From Doryteuthis pealeii (lineage: Eukaryota > Mollusca > Cephalopoda > Myopsida > Loliginidae): DNA of 64,000 nt. Both the position numbers and the translations under genes were made by a program. Below, piece after piece: positions 33,064 through 46,100 of the stretch. The notes under the pieces are model-generated. The model ran no database searches, had not been told where the DNA came from, and saw only the letters and a list, made by a program, of their open reading frames with translations. How positions within the stretch are numbered: position 1 is the stretch's first letter; the number at the start of each line of letters is the position of its first letter. The stretch spans positions 143,215,664 to 143,279,663 of the forward strand of contig CM042139.1 in NCBI GenBank assembly GCA_023376005.1, in the 5' to 3' direction.

Positions 33064-33343
33064 TTCTGAGGAAAAACAAAGGAAAAACTAATTCATTTTA
33101 ATTAAAATTTCCTTTGAATACAAACACTGCATATAACACTGATATATATTTCAAACACTGTTATATAACACCAATATACCGTTTTCACATAGGTTTGTTA
33201 GAATAAAAGATCACTTGCAAAAAGTTTGGTAAAAACTACTGGCCTCATCTTTTTTTCTTCTTTTTGCTTAGGAATGTACATCTGGAGAGTACACAAAAAT
33301 CTTGATTGTATTTCTTAAGTTTGTTCATAAGAAGATTTTCTTA

Positions 33344-33889
33344 TCTTACTATAATGAAGATTCGGTGTCTGTCTGTCTGTAGCCGAAACTATGTCACGGC
33401 TTATGTTACAATACCCTCAGGATTTGTGTAAGTTTGTCAATGAGTATTTTATCTATAGTGAAAATCATTAATTTCAATTCATAGAATAAATATTTTTTAT
33501 TAATCATGTCTCTATGAAAATGTGAGTAAGATTTGCCTCAAAACAGCCCATGTTATTTGTGCATTTAAAATCCTGCAATTTGTCATATATCACTAAGACA
33601 TAAAGGTTTACATAAAATATGTTGTAGGTAATTTGCCTACTGGTTTTAACAAAACCGGGTTTAAAAAATAACTTGACGTTATTGATCTCTAATATTATTG
33701 TTTTATTCTCCAATGCATCAAAATCAATCCTATGAATGATTTGGTATAGAAACCAATTAAAATATAATTAAAATAAGTGTAATCTTTTTATATGCATTCT
33801 TATTTAATTTCGTTAATCTTTCTGATTTAATATATTTCATTATATTAAAACTTAAATACTTACACCTGAAGGGTTCATATTCTTGTTAG
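33344..33889 (+). mobile_element. non-autonomous Helitron-like element, copy 1
   Basis: It starts TCTTACTATAATGAAGATT followed by (GTCT)n, and ends in a degenerate copy of the 3' terminus seen at 44,580-44,606 ('gaagggttcatattcttgttag'). The terminal CTAG is mutated to TTAG. Family members lie at 43,980-44,606 and 59,471-59,865. Confidence 0.55.
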
Positions 33890-34560
33890 TACATATATAG
33901 TAATGAGTATGACATAGGAGGTGCCATCAAACAACTATCAAGACTGAAGATATTAGATATTTTTAATTTAAAATTCAGATGAGGACATCTGCACAGCAGG
34001 GAAACTTATATTGTAAAGGGATAATGTCTTAATGTATTCATTGCTGTCTGGATATCTAGACTTTGTCATGATGAGTCAGTGCTAATTATCAATGATTTTT
34101 GATCACCAGTCTTAAAATAATCAAATTAAAAACTACTTATAACAATCATAACAATGTAAGATAAGCTTAGTAAATGACAAACTGTGTAGAGCCAATATCA
34201 GCTCTAAATGAAATACAGACTGAAAAATACAATCTTAAAAAAAACTTCTTTTTTTTTCAAGATTTTTGTAATAAAATAAGCTGTACATTATAAAAATAAT
34301 TCCATAATGAATAGAGTGCTGAAAATTTTATAAAAATTGGTGAATTTCCTAATTTTTGGTTATAGTTTTTAAATTAAAAAATTTGAAAAGGATTTTTTAT
34401 TACGTCCATTTAATTATTTTGTATATACCTAGTGTTATTATATATTATATTCCTTGTGTTAGATTGGGTGATTTCATAACCAAAATTCAAGTAGGCCAAT
34501 GAGCAGTTAATAAGAAAGGCAAAGAGTTATGTCCCTTATGACATTTAACAAGAGAAGGCA
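33890..34560. other. upstream flank of RBM42, nothing recognised
   Basis: AT-rich DNA with no exon or repeat that I could match. Confidence 0.4.
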
Positions 34561-34599
34561 CAGCATCATACAGAGTGATTTCCCTTGTATTTAACTCTT

Positions 34600-34723
34600 C
34601 TATCACGTGAGACTCAAAAGCACAATTGTTATGGCGGCGTAAGTGATACATCCTCACGTTGGTGGTTTCTCATTTAAAATTATTTTAATAATTTGCTTTA
34701 AGAACTAATTCCCAAAGAAAATC
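34600..34723 (+). promoter_or_regulatory. RBM42 promoter-proximal region and 5' UTR
   Basis: The palindrome TCACGTGA at 34,613-34,620 is an E-box/CLEAR-type site. A four-codon upstream frame ATG GCG GCG TAA lies at 34,631-34,642, and its last bases also form a donor-like 'gtaagtg'. The region is GC-richer than its flanks. Transcription start is not determinable from sequence. Confidence 0.45.
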
Positions 34724-34776
34724 ATGGCGATGCTTACTCAAGAAAAACTCAAGGAGATGGAGGAGGAGATGGATCG
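34724..34776 (+). CDS. RBM42: RBM42 exon 1 (coding part)
   Basis: Codes for residues 1-17 and two bases of codon 18, ending at donor GTAAGT. The start is chosen because translation then matches the conserved KLKEMEEEM segment. A second Met at codon 3 is possible. Confidence 0.9.
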
Positions 34777-37700
34777 GTAAGTTTTAAATGTATTTCATTA
34801 TTTTTAAAAGCATGTCACATGTTAAAATAAAAATACGTTCCTTGTTTTATTGTTTATTTTGCAGGCATTTTCTCCTATAACTTTAAAAAAATTGAATGTG
34901 ATACTTCTCTTTTTAATCTCCTGAATCTTTTACGTACTTTAAGATATGTTGATAGACTTAGTTTGTTGTTATACGGATATCAAAACTGGATTTCCAGTTA
35001 TACATTATTTGAACTACGCGGCATGGACGACAGACACGATGATTAACAGCAAATTATATATCATTAAATTAAAAAAAAATGTTTTGTTAAATAATGACAT
35101 TCTCTTTAGTCAATTAAAAATGCACACCAAACAGTTACTCTTATTTAAAAAAAATAATTCTGAATATTAGAAAACAAACTTTTTTGTTGTTATTATATTT
35201 GAAGTTTTTCTGTGAAAAAAAATTCACTTGAAACGATTTGATTTTTGTTTTGTTTTCAATCCAGATTATTCTAGTAAGTAATTAATCAATAATATTTAGA
35301 TTTCCAGGTTGAATAACTACCTGGAAATATAATTAGTATTATTTTAATTAAAAGTAAATAATTACCAGGAGATTCAATTTATGTAAATGTAAAGTGCAAC
35401 TGGGCGGTGCTTATCGAAAATCCCAAGTTTATTACATTTCCGGACCGTTGAGAACCCATGTCGAACACTGCCTATTTTTTTCATTTTTTAAAAATCATTA
35501 TTCTTAGAATTTCTTTTGATTATATTTTTAAAAATTTAATGATCGTGCTGCGTCGGTTGGGGGTTCCGACTAATCCCCTCAGAGGGAGAAAAGTTGTATC
35601 ATTTACCCTCCGAATAATTGTTGATCGTGTGCGATATCTAAGTGACTCTATAGTATAGGTACTGCCAATTGTGGCATCACAGATGTATTTTACAAAATAA
35701 ATTTACTCCACCCCCACCCCCGATTGAAACTTTTTTTTACCAAAAATAAGGGAATTGTCCGATTTTTATTAAATTTTCTGGGTTGATTTATCAATGAATT
35801 AATTTTTCAGGTCACTTAATTTTGACGTTTATGCCATCTTGAATAAAACGGAAATAGATATTTCCGAACTTTGTTTATCAAAAATCTCGTAAAAAAAAGA
35901 TCGTACAGGGTTGTTACAAAGAAAAATAGTTAATTCAAAGATCAAATTATCCGACTGGGAAAAATTACATCGTTATCTTAAAATAAACAAACCTGCCCGT
36001 ATTACATGCGAAAGGGTAATTTTCAGACCGTAATATAGACAGAAAAGTTACTAATTATTTCCCTTTTACGATAACCCGTAAAAGTATGGAATGAAAATTT
36101 GAATATTTTTTCTAAGTAAAAATGATAAAATAATCTATTATACTTACTTTTTATTTTAATTATTGAAAAAAGTTAAATAAAATAATTTTTTTCACGCTAA
36201 CACTGTCAGCCTAACAGGAACAAACTTTGGTTACTTAGAAGCGTCTCATCTCTTTGTAAAACAAATGTCAGCAATGCCCTTCCGTACATTCTAAGGATCA
36301 CACATTACTATTCAACAATAAAAATTACAAATTCTTTTAAAAATATTAATCGAGCTCGTATCGGACCAATGTTTAGTGCACCTGAATTATAAAATTCATA
36401 TTTTTAAATATCCGTGAAAAATTCGATTTTTTGACGCAGGAAAAAAAAAAAATTTAATTTATTTCACGCAGAAAATAAAAATATTTAATCACACAAAAGA
36501 TTGAAAATCTCTTAAAAATTAATTTCTTAAACAAAAATTTTTTTTTGTTGACAATTTAATAGAATGTAGTACATACCAATTATAAAAGCAAAAAAAAGTT
36601 TTCAAATATTAATATTATGACATTTTTTTGCACTTTTTATTTCCGATTTCATTAATTTTTCCTCAAAAAACTAGACGTTGTACATTAGGTACCACCAGAC
36701 CGTTTAGGTCATCTTGAATAAAACGGAAATAGATATTTCCGAACTTTGTTTATCAAAAATCTCGTTAAAAAAAGATCGTACAGGGTTGTTACAAAGAAAA
36801 ATAGTTAATTCAAAGATCAAATTATCCGATTGGGGAAAATTACATCGTTATCTTAAAAAATAAACAAACCTATCCATATTACGTGCGAAAGGGTAATTTT
36901 CAGGCCGCGATTTAGAGAGAAAGAAATACATATTATTACCCTCTTACAGTTATGCATCTAAGTACGGATGGGTGTAACGGACAAACTTTTTTAGCCAAAT
37001 TTTTTCTATTAAAATGAATAAAATCTTTAAAAACTTTAATATTGCACTTTACTATGAATAAAAACTTGAAAAACTTTAATCTTAAAATTTCGCAGTGAAA
37101 TTGACGTTAAAAAATGTCTTCGGTTTTAGTATTAATTCTTAAAATCGAAAATAAAATGAAAATTTGAATATTTTTTCTAAGAGAAAAACTGATAAAACAA
37201 TCATTCAATATATTATTTTTATTCTAATTGGTCGTAAAAGTTAAATAAAATATTTTTTTACGCTCAGAAAAACAAACTTTAGTTACCGAGAAGCGTCTCG
37301 TCATATGTCAGTTTTGCTCTTCCGTACATTCTAAGAATCACACATTACTATTCAACAATAAAAATTACAATTCTTTTAAAATATTAATCGAGCACGGATC
37401 GGACCAACTTTTAGTTCACCTGAATTCTAAAATTCATGTTTTTAAATATCCGTGAAAATTTTGATTTTTTTCCACAGGAAAAAAAAAAATTTAATTTATT
37501 TCACGCAGAAAATAAAAATATTTAATCACACAAAAGATTGAAAATCTCGTAAAAATTAATTTCTTAAAAAAAATTTTTTTTTTTTTTTTGACAATTTAAT
37601 AGAATATAGTACATACCAATTACATAAGAAAAAAAAAGTTTTCAAATATTAATATTATGACATTTTTTTTGCACTTTTTATTTTCGATTTCATTATTTTT

Positions 37701-40163
37701 TCCAAAAAAAACTATAATTCGGTACGTTATACAATTTCATTGATATAGTTATTCAGACTCTTATCTTTATAGAAAAAAAAGTACCAAATTTTTTTTCCAC
37801 ATCATTTTTTTTTTATCTCATAAAATAAAATAGGGGGGGTGATAGACATCGTAAAAAAATATTTCCCCTAATATATTTTAGAAAAAAACTATTTCAGATG
37901 TATTTACATCCAATGGTAAACATTTATGGAAATTTTCGTGAAAATCGGACCATTAATTGATTTTTCATAGAATTTTTAAAAAATTCTCTTATCGTAACTT
38001 GTTTTTAGCTACGTTAAATTTCAGTTGATTTAACAGTGCAAAAATGAAAACATTGTTTTTCAATCATAATTTTCATTATTTTCGTATGCTGATAAAAAAT
38101 TTAAAAAATCATCAGGAGTTTATTTAATGTTTTTTCTTTCGAATGGAAAAAAATTTCAAGAAAATATTAATTTTTCTGCAAGTTTCATTGTGTTAAATGT
38201 AGGGGGGGTAAATTGCACAGGGTCAAATTGGTGGTACCTATTGTACATTCATACAATTTCATTGATATAGTTATTCAGACTCTTATCTTTTTAGAAAAAA
38301 AGAAAAAAAATTTTTCTGACGCGTCATTTTTTTTTATTTCATAAAATAAAATAGGGGGCGGGAATAGACCTCGTAAAAAATATTTCCCCTAATATATTTT
38401 AGAAAAAACTATTTCAGATGTATTTACATCCAATGGTAAACATTTATGGAAATTTTCGAGAAAATCAGATTATTAATTGATTTTTCATAGAATTTTTAAA
38501 AAATCCTCTTATCGTAACTTGTTTTTAGCTACGTTAAATTTCAGTTGATTTAACAGTGCAAAAATGAAAACATTGTTTTTCAATCATAATTTTCATTATT
38601 TTCGTAAGCTGATAAAAAATTTTAAAAAATCATCAGGTGTTTGTTTAATGTTTTTTCTTTCGAATGGAAAAAATCTTTTCAAGAAAATATTATTTTTTCT
38701 GCAAGTTTCATTGTGTTAAATGTAGGGGGGGTAAATTGCACAGGGTCAAATTGGTGGTACCTATTGACCACCCTCCTTATTTTTGGGTCGCAAAATACTA
38801 GTGGGGTTATATACTTTTGAAACTAAAAATAAAAAAAGACCAAAGGTGTGAATAGAAGAAAGAAAATTAAAGGAGCACCTCTGGTAGAAAATAAATACCG
38901 AAAATCTGAATTAAATGTTAAAATTTTTTTTTTTAATTAAGACTTAAAAAAAATCTGTTTTTTACATTATCAGTGAACAAATTATACATCGATATTTATT
39001 ATTTTTAAAATTATAGGTGCCTAAATTTTCAATTGAGTTTTCTCCAAAGATTATTAGATAACAATACTAAAGTAGGCTTGTTATTAAATAAATATTTGTT
39101 TTTAAATCTAAAAATATGAAATTTAAAACCTAGAATTAAGCGTTTTATATTGTAAATGAATTTTTATTAGGAGGAGGGAAATATTTACAACTTTATGAAT
39201 ATAAGGTAAAATCTTTTATTTTGTGAAGGAAATACTGTTTTTATCATTTTAAGTGAATAACTAAATGAATCTTTGATATTATAAATAGTCTCTAAGCACT
39301 TGAAGAAAAAAAACAACTTTGAGATTTTAAGAAAAATTTTTAAACAGTTACGAGATTTTACCTTAAAATTTTGATATATAAAGTAAAAGGGTATATTTAT
39401 TTACATTTGCACCTTGTGAACCAGTGTTTTTTTGAAAAATAAGGGAAAAAATGTATTGTTTGAGAATTAAAAAAAAAAAAGATTGGATCCCAATGAAACC
39501 TGAATTAAAGAAAATTTAGTGTTTTTTTTTTGTTTGTTTTTTTAAATCTATTTTAAATTATTTTTGAAAAATTCTCAAACAATAAAATCTTTTGCTGATT
39601 TTCAAAACAATGTTGTTTCATGAAGTTAAAATTTGAATGTAGTTAAATCTACACTTTAACAGTTATGTTTAAAACTTTGATGTAAAATCAAGTAACACTT
39701 TTTTAAGTGCTGAGAGACCGTTTAAAAATACCAAATTTTAAATTAGAATTAAAGAAAATTTGGTATTTTTTGTTTTAATTATGGTTACTTAACTGTTGAC
39801 CAAATTTTTCTTTAATTCAGTTTTTACTGAGATCTAATTCATTTTTTCAACAACGAATGCTGGTTCATGAGGTTGAAATGTAAATAAATATACAATTTAT
39901 ATATTAAAACTTTGATGCAAAATCAAGATTTTTTTTTTTTTTTTTTTTCAAATGATTAGAGACTGTTTATACTATCAAAGATTTATTTAGTTATTCCCTT
40001 AAAATTATTAAAAGCAGTATATTTCACAAAGTAAAAGATTTTAACCTTATATCTATGTCGGAAATATCTCCCTTGTCCCAATGAAAGCAGGTAGGAGATA
40101 ATCCGAGGTCTGCTGATTTTTTAATGTACATTGGAGTAGTCCTGAGAAAAAGCCTGGTGAGAT

Positions 40164-40198
<35 letters not shown>

Positions 40199-43100
40199 AT
40201 GTAAAAGAGTAAAATATTCACTGTAATGAAAATATTTTTTATATTGGGTTGATGATATATGAAAAAAAAAAAATCTGTATTTGCTATTTTATTTGTTTTC
40301 TTCATTTTGTAATGAAGTTGCTGCTTCTTACTACCAGTGAATCTGGTGCCCAGTTGTGTGACCAACAACTAAAGGTCAATCATGAGAACTCTCACAATAG
40401 GTTGTGATAAACAGTCACACATGAGGGTTTTTTTTTTTTTTTTTTTTTTTTTTTTCCTAAGGGTTAGACAAAGCTTTAAAGAACGACTTAAATTTTGTGG
40501 CTAGTATCCCTCTTATCACTGTGATCTACAATTTGTAAAACAATAGGTCTTTCTTTTTTCATCCTGAGAATATCACTTCATGTCTTTCTGCTTGTGAGAC
40601 TAGTCCTAGCATTTAGCTGGAAAACGCTGACATTTTCAAATTTGCGACCTTAATCAGTTCAATTTGCAATTTCTCGAGTATTTCTTAACCAATCTTAAAA
40701 AGATTTATATGGTTGGAAAGAGAATAGAGTAATATGTAACTTTTATCGGTTTTCATCAATTGAATTATTTTTTACAGCGAGTTAAAACCGTATTTTCTGT
40801 CGAACAGCTGAAAACAAAAATATGACCGTTTTTTTTTTTTTTAGGATAAATTTTACATGATGTTTTGTTTTTCAAAATCAAAATAGGTAATATTCTTGAA
40901 ATTTTGCACTCAAATAGAAGACACCTGGAAGTACAAACGGGTTTTTTTGTTTTGTTTCTAGGGTCCGTGAACACAAAAATATCAGAGGGCAAAGTTAAAG
41001 GTTATTTGTTTAAAAAATATGAAAGGCGCAAAAAAGACGCAATTTGTATGTGAAATTAGAGACTTTCAAAATTATTTTTCTATAAAATTTGTGAAATTTA
41101 AAGATTGCTAGATGCTTCGGGTTTTTCTTCGAAAATTTTGATTTTGAAGAAAAACCTCGAATTTACATTACTTTCGGTTGTAAAAACAGCCTGTCAACTG
41201 ACGTCATAAATCCGACTTTATTGATTTAAAATCACAATTTCTCGTATATTTATTGTTCAATCTTAAAAATATTCATATGGTTGAAAATAAAATAAAATAA
41301 AATAATCTCTCTAAATATGTAATTTGTATGTGTTTTTATTAATTGAATATTTTTTTACAGTGAGTTAAAAACGTATTTTGCTTAAAAAAAACGAAAATGC
41401 GTGATAGGAATTTTTTTCTGAGAATACATTTTACACTCTACATTTCTTTGGAAAATCTAAGTGGCTCAATATTCTTGAAATTTTGCATTCAATTAGAAGA
41501 CAACTGGAAGTACAAAAGGGAGCTTTTTTTTTGTTTCTAGGACCCGTGTAAGTAAAATTACAATAGTGCAAACTCCAAGACTATTTGTTCAAAATGAGCA
41601 TGATAAACGAAAAAGACGCACTCTGTCCATGATATTACAAAGTTTCAGAATTATTTTGATATAAAAATTGTAAAATTTGAAGAATGTTAAGTTCTTCGGC
41701 TTTTTATTCAAAAATTTGTATTTTGAAAAAAAATTTCAAATTTATTGCATACGTCATACGGCTCGTCATTATGCACACAATAAAGTTTAAATTCATTGCT
41801 TATTTCTATCGCCAATTTTTAAAACATTTTTACCTATGAAAATAAAAAAACATAATCTTTCTAAATATTTAACTTTTATGTGTTTTTAACAATTGAATTA
41901 TTTTTTATGTTCGTTTGAATTTTGGGAAAAAAAAAACTTGAAATTATGAGAAATGTAAACAAAAGCAAAATTTGTAAACGTACATTTCAAAATTTGTGCA
42001 TCGTACATTTCAAAACCAACTATGACCCAGGAAAAACAGAACCCATTAATTTTGTAATAAAACTATTAATATTAAATTCGGGGGAGGTTAGGGTTAGTTT
42101 AATGGGAAAATAAATAATTTGGGTTGTTTTTTTGTTTTTTTTTCTGTATCACCCTGTAATATAATGGGATTTTGATGAGAATTTAGCCGGATTTTGAGTA
42201 CCCAATATTTATTTAACATTAATTTTTGGCATGAGAATTTTAAGATTCACACGTAAAAAAGTTTGATAATTATCGTATTTAATTGAAATTTTCGCAACAA
42301 CGAAATTACTTTTTTTTTTTTTTTTTTTAACTTTTTTTTAGGTATGTTTTAAAGTCAGTAATCCTTAACTTTTTCCTTGTAAATTCCTACCATAAAATAA
42401 ACTGAACCCTCATTTTATGTCTGTGTTTTTGCAATAGATGTTTTATTTTTCTTCAAAGTGATGTTATTTATTTGACTTAATACTATACATGTATATACAT
42501 GCAGTATTATAATGAAAATGTTGAATAATCGGGTGTTAAACTTTTAAAAACCCAAAATCGCTGCTATCTGTATCTCTTATTCTCTAAATAATGGGTTAAA
42601 GCCTAGAGATACATACAATTTGAGTACATAATCAGAAAGAACATACAATTTTACATAAGAATACCAAATTATATAAAAAATGCTCCAAAAATAAAGAAAC
42701 GGTGAAGAAATCACTGAATTTCTTTTTTTTTAATGGTCCGTGATTTGACATATTTTTGAAACAAAATCATGTCCACATTTGTACCCCCAATTTCGGGGCT
42801 TTAAATTCTCATAACTTTTGAACCACTGGGGATATTTGCATAATTCAAACGGTTCTGAACTCCATTTACACAGCTCTATATAACTAATGTTATTAAACAA
42901 CAATAACCTCAAATAAAAAAAATCAACTGGGAATGCTACTAGTCCAGAGGGAGGTTCCAACATTAATAATGAAGTGAGTGGTATTTTTCTGGGACCACAT
43001 GTCTGACTTTTTCCCGATGTAAACTTATCATCATTTCTTCCTCTTGTCTTTCTCTCTGCCAACTTTTTTCAAGACCCCTACAATGCCACAATTTCCTATA

Positions 43101-46100
43101 CCTTTTTTTTTTTAATTTTTAGGTTTGAACAAGAGATTCTTACACCTTCTGATGAACCAAGGATGATTATTGGTGCTAATACTTACACCAAAGTTCAGGC
43201 CCAGTTGAAAATGGCATCTCATCCCGAAGATTATCCTACCAATTCAACTCATGAACCACAAATGCAGCCTCCAGTCTCAAACATGGAAATTCCACTTTCA
43301 GGTTTGTTCACTTTTTATTGTTCCTTTTTCCCTATTAACGTTTTAGCTGAATGGTCTGCAGTAAGGCTAACATTACTAGTTTACAAGTATGTCAACAATG
43401 CTATCATGGCCATCATAAACCAAACAGTGAGGGAGTTTATCTCCTTTTCGCTAGCACTAGACCAGGGACATTGTTTTTGCTGGTCAGTTTAGTTCAGTCG
43501 ATAGAGTATTCACCTAGGAATTGCAAGCTTCTGGGTTCAATAACGGTCCTCACCAATTCAGCGCATGAGTAACACAGCCTGGGTAATCTGATCTATGCGG
43601 TAAAACGTTTGGGAACTGACGGTGAATATGGCACTCCACCTCAGTGAAACAATCTCCTTTGTCTAGTGCTAGCGAAAAGGGGATAGACTCCCTCACTTGT
43701 TTGGCTGATACCAACAATAAGCCACTACGCAGACTTTACTATACATGCTTATTGTCATTTTTTAATCATCCAAATTCTTAAGATAACTGATAAAATGCTA
43801 ATTTAGTATCCTTCACTCTTCTCTAAATAGAAGCACTAATATAATCATGAACAACCATTACATCGAGAACCCAGCAGTTCTTGAATGTTCATCACATAAT
43901 TTTTTACATACGAATTAGTCGGTAGATTTTTATTTTTATTTACTGCAATGGTTTTATTATTGATTCATGGTTGAGTACATCTTTTATTATAATGGAGATT
44001 GTGTGTCTGTCTGTAACAGAAACTATATTACTACTAAAGTCACAATTCCTTTAGTTATTAATGTCACATTCTCCATGATTTTATGCTTATTTAAACCTCA
44101 ATTAATAATAAAATTGTTTTACATTCTTAATACTGTTGACCATATCTACATACTAATAACATGCAATTTTATTTATATATACAACAAAATAATGGTTTAC
44201 AGTTTGAACAGGAAGGCTAATTTGCATATTGATATTAAAAATTTGATTTTAATAAATATGTGCGTAGTATTATTGATTTCTAATTGTTTGGTTTTATCTT
44301 AATGAATATGAGCAAAAATCTTGGGGATAAATCTTAAAAGAAATCCATTAACAAAAACAAATAAGTCATTTTATTCTTTACTTCTTATTTTAACTAAATA
44401 GTTAAATTAGGAAAATTTAGCAATGTAAGGTGGGAGTGATGGAAGAGATAGGTTCAAGTTGTTCTATTTTTCGATTATAGTCCCCTCTGTTTCAAATCTT
44501 TTTATCTGTATTCTTATTTAGTTTCATTAGCCTTTCTAATTTGATATGCTATTTTATAAGATTAACAGTTAAATATTTCTACCCAGAGGGTGCATATATT
44601 TGCTAGTAGTAATTTTAACATTTAAAACTATTTATATTAATCTGTTTCTTAAAGCAGTCAAAATTTCTTCTTTAAATTTCAGTGCTTTCTGCTCCTCCTC
44701 CACCTCCACCACCACCATCAGGCCAATGTCCAATTGATAATCAGTTTTCAAGATTACCTCCACCACCACCCCCTCCACAGCCACCACCAATGGGTCGACC
44801 ATCCCCTGCCTTCCTGCCACATCAACTTCGGAACCGGCCACCCATGCCAATGCGACACCCAATGCATATGGGTCCTCGCCCAAATGCAAATCATGGGGGT
44901 ATGCCCCACTTCCCAGCTCCCCCTCCTCCACCCATGATGGGTGGATCTGGACCCGGAGGTCCGCCACCTCACCACATACCTGGGCCCATGATGATGCCCC
45001 CTCAGAGGCCTTTCATGCCTGGACCGTCTGGAAATATGTTCAACCCTGGTCAGCAGTCTCATCAGGATCCAATGGCCTCAAACGCCAACATTGAAAAGCC
45101 AAAGGTCATCTACTCAGCACCCCCAACTTGTAAGAATCAAAAGTTGGAACCAGCAAGGATGTCAGACTCTCATGTTGCTACCATTGCTGGGCAATCTTCA
45201 TCAGCAACAATCTCCTCAACCTCATCATCAGCAACATCAGTCTCTTCTAGTGTTGGCCAGTATCAGTCGAATGATCAGAAACACTCAATGACCAGTGAGG
45301 ATGGCACAGAAGATGAGGTGATGGGAATGGATGCTTCAGTTGACCCTGATGTTTCAGGACAGCAGAAAAGGGAGAAGAAAGAAAAGAAGAGAAAGTTTAT
45401 ACGTACAGCAGCAGGCCAAATATGGGAAGATCACACTCTTTCGGAATGGGTAACGGGTAAGTTTTACTGTATCCTACTAATTTCAACTTCATTTGACCAA
45501 TCAGAACACTTCTTTTTGATTCGAAATTGATCAGTTATCTTCAGATATTTTTGTTGGAGAATCCCCTACTTCAGCTGCTGATCAAATATGGGAAGATCAA
45601 ACTCTTTCTAAATGGGTAATAGGTTAAGTTTCACTGTATCCTACTATTTCCAACCTTTTTTGACCAATCAGAACACTTCATTTTGATTCAAAATTGATCA
45701 AAATAAAATTAAACCAAAAAATATAACTAACTTGGACTTTACCCTATAAACATGTCTCTTAAAGCGGTTACCTACCAATCCATTTTCCAACAAACAACAT
45801 ATGACAACTTACTGTCAAAATCAAGAAAACTCCTTGGAAAAAAACAGTAAATCTGACTATCTCACACAATTTATCACTTGGCATAGAATAACTCAAGATG
45901 GGTTGATGTGCCTTTAAATAAATAAATCAATCATATTAAATCCTACTTCACTAGCATTACAAGCATTTAGCTGAAAAACGCTGACATTTTCAAATTTGCG
46001 ACCTTAATCAGTTCAATTTGCAATTTCTCGAGAATTTCTTAACCAATCTTAAAAAGATTTATATGGATGGAAAGAGAATAGTGATCTTTCTAAATATATA

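Noticed and set aside
42730..43062. 110-codon minus-strand open frame in intron 1
   Set aside because: It straddles the 3' end of the TAGCATT transposon and flanking intron, so it cannot be an ancestral coding exon.
44682..45530. Long proline-rich open frame as a single-exon gene
   Set aside because: It is RBM42 exon 3 read through its donor into the intron; the frame after 45,456 is intronic.
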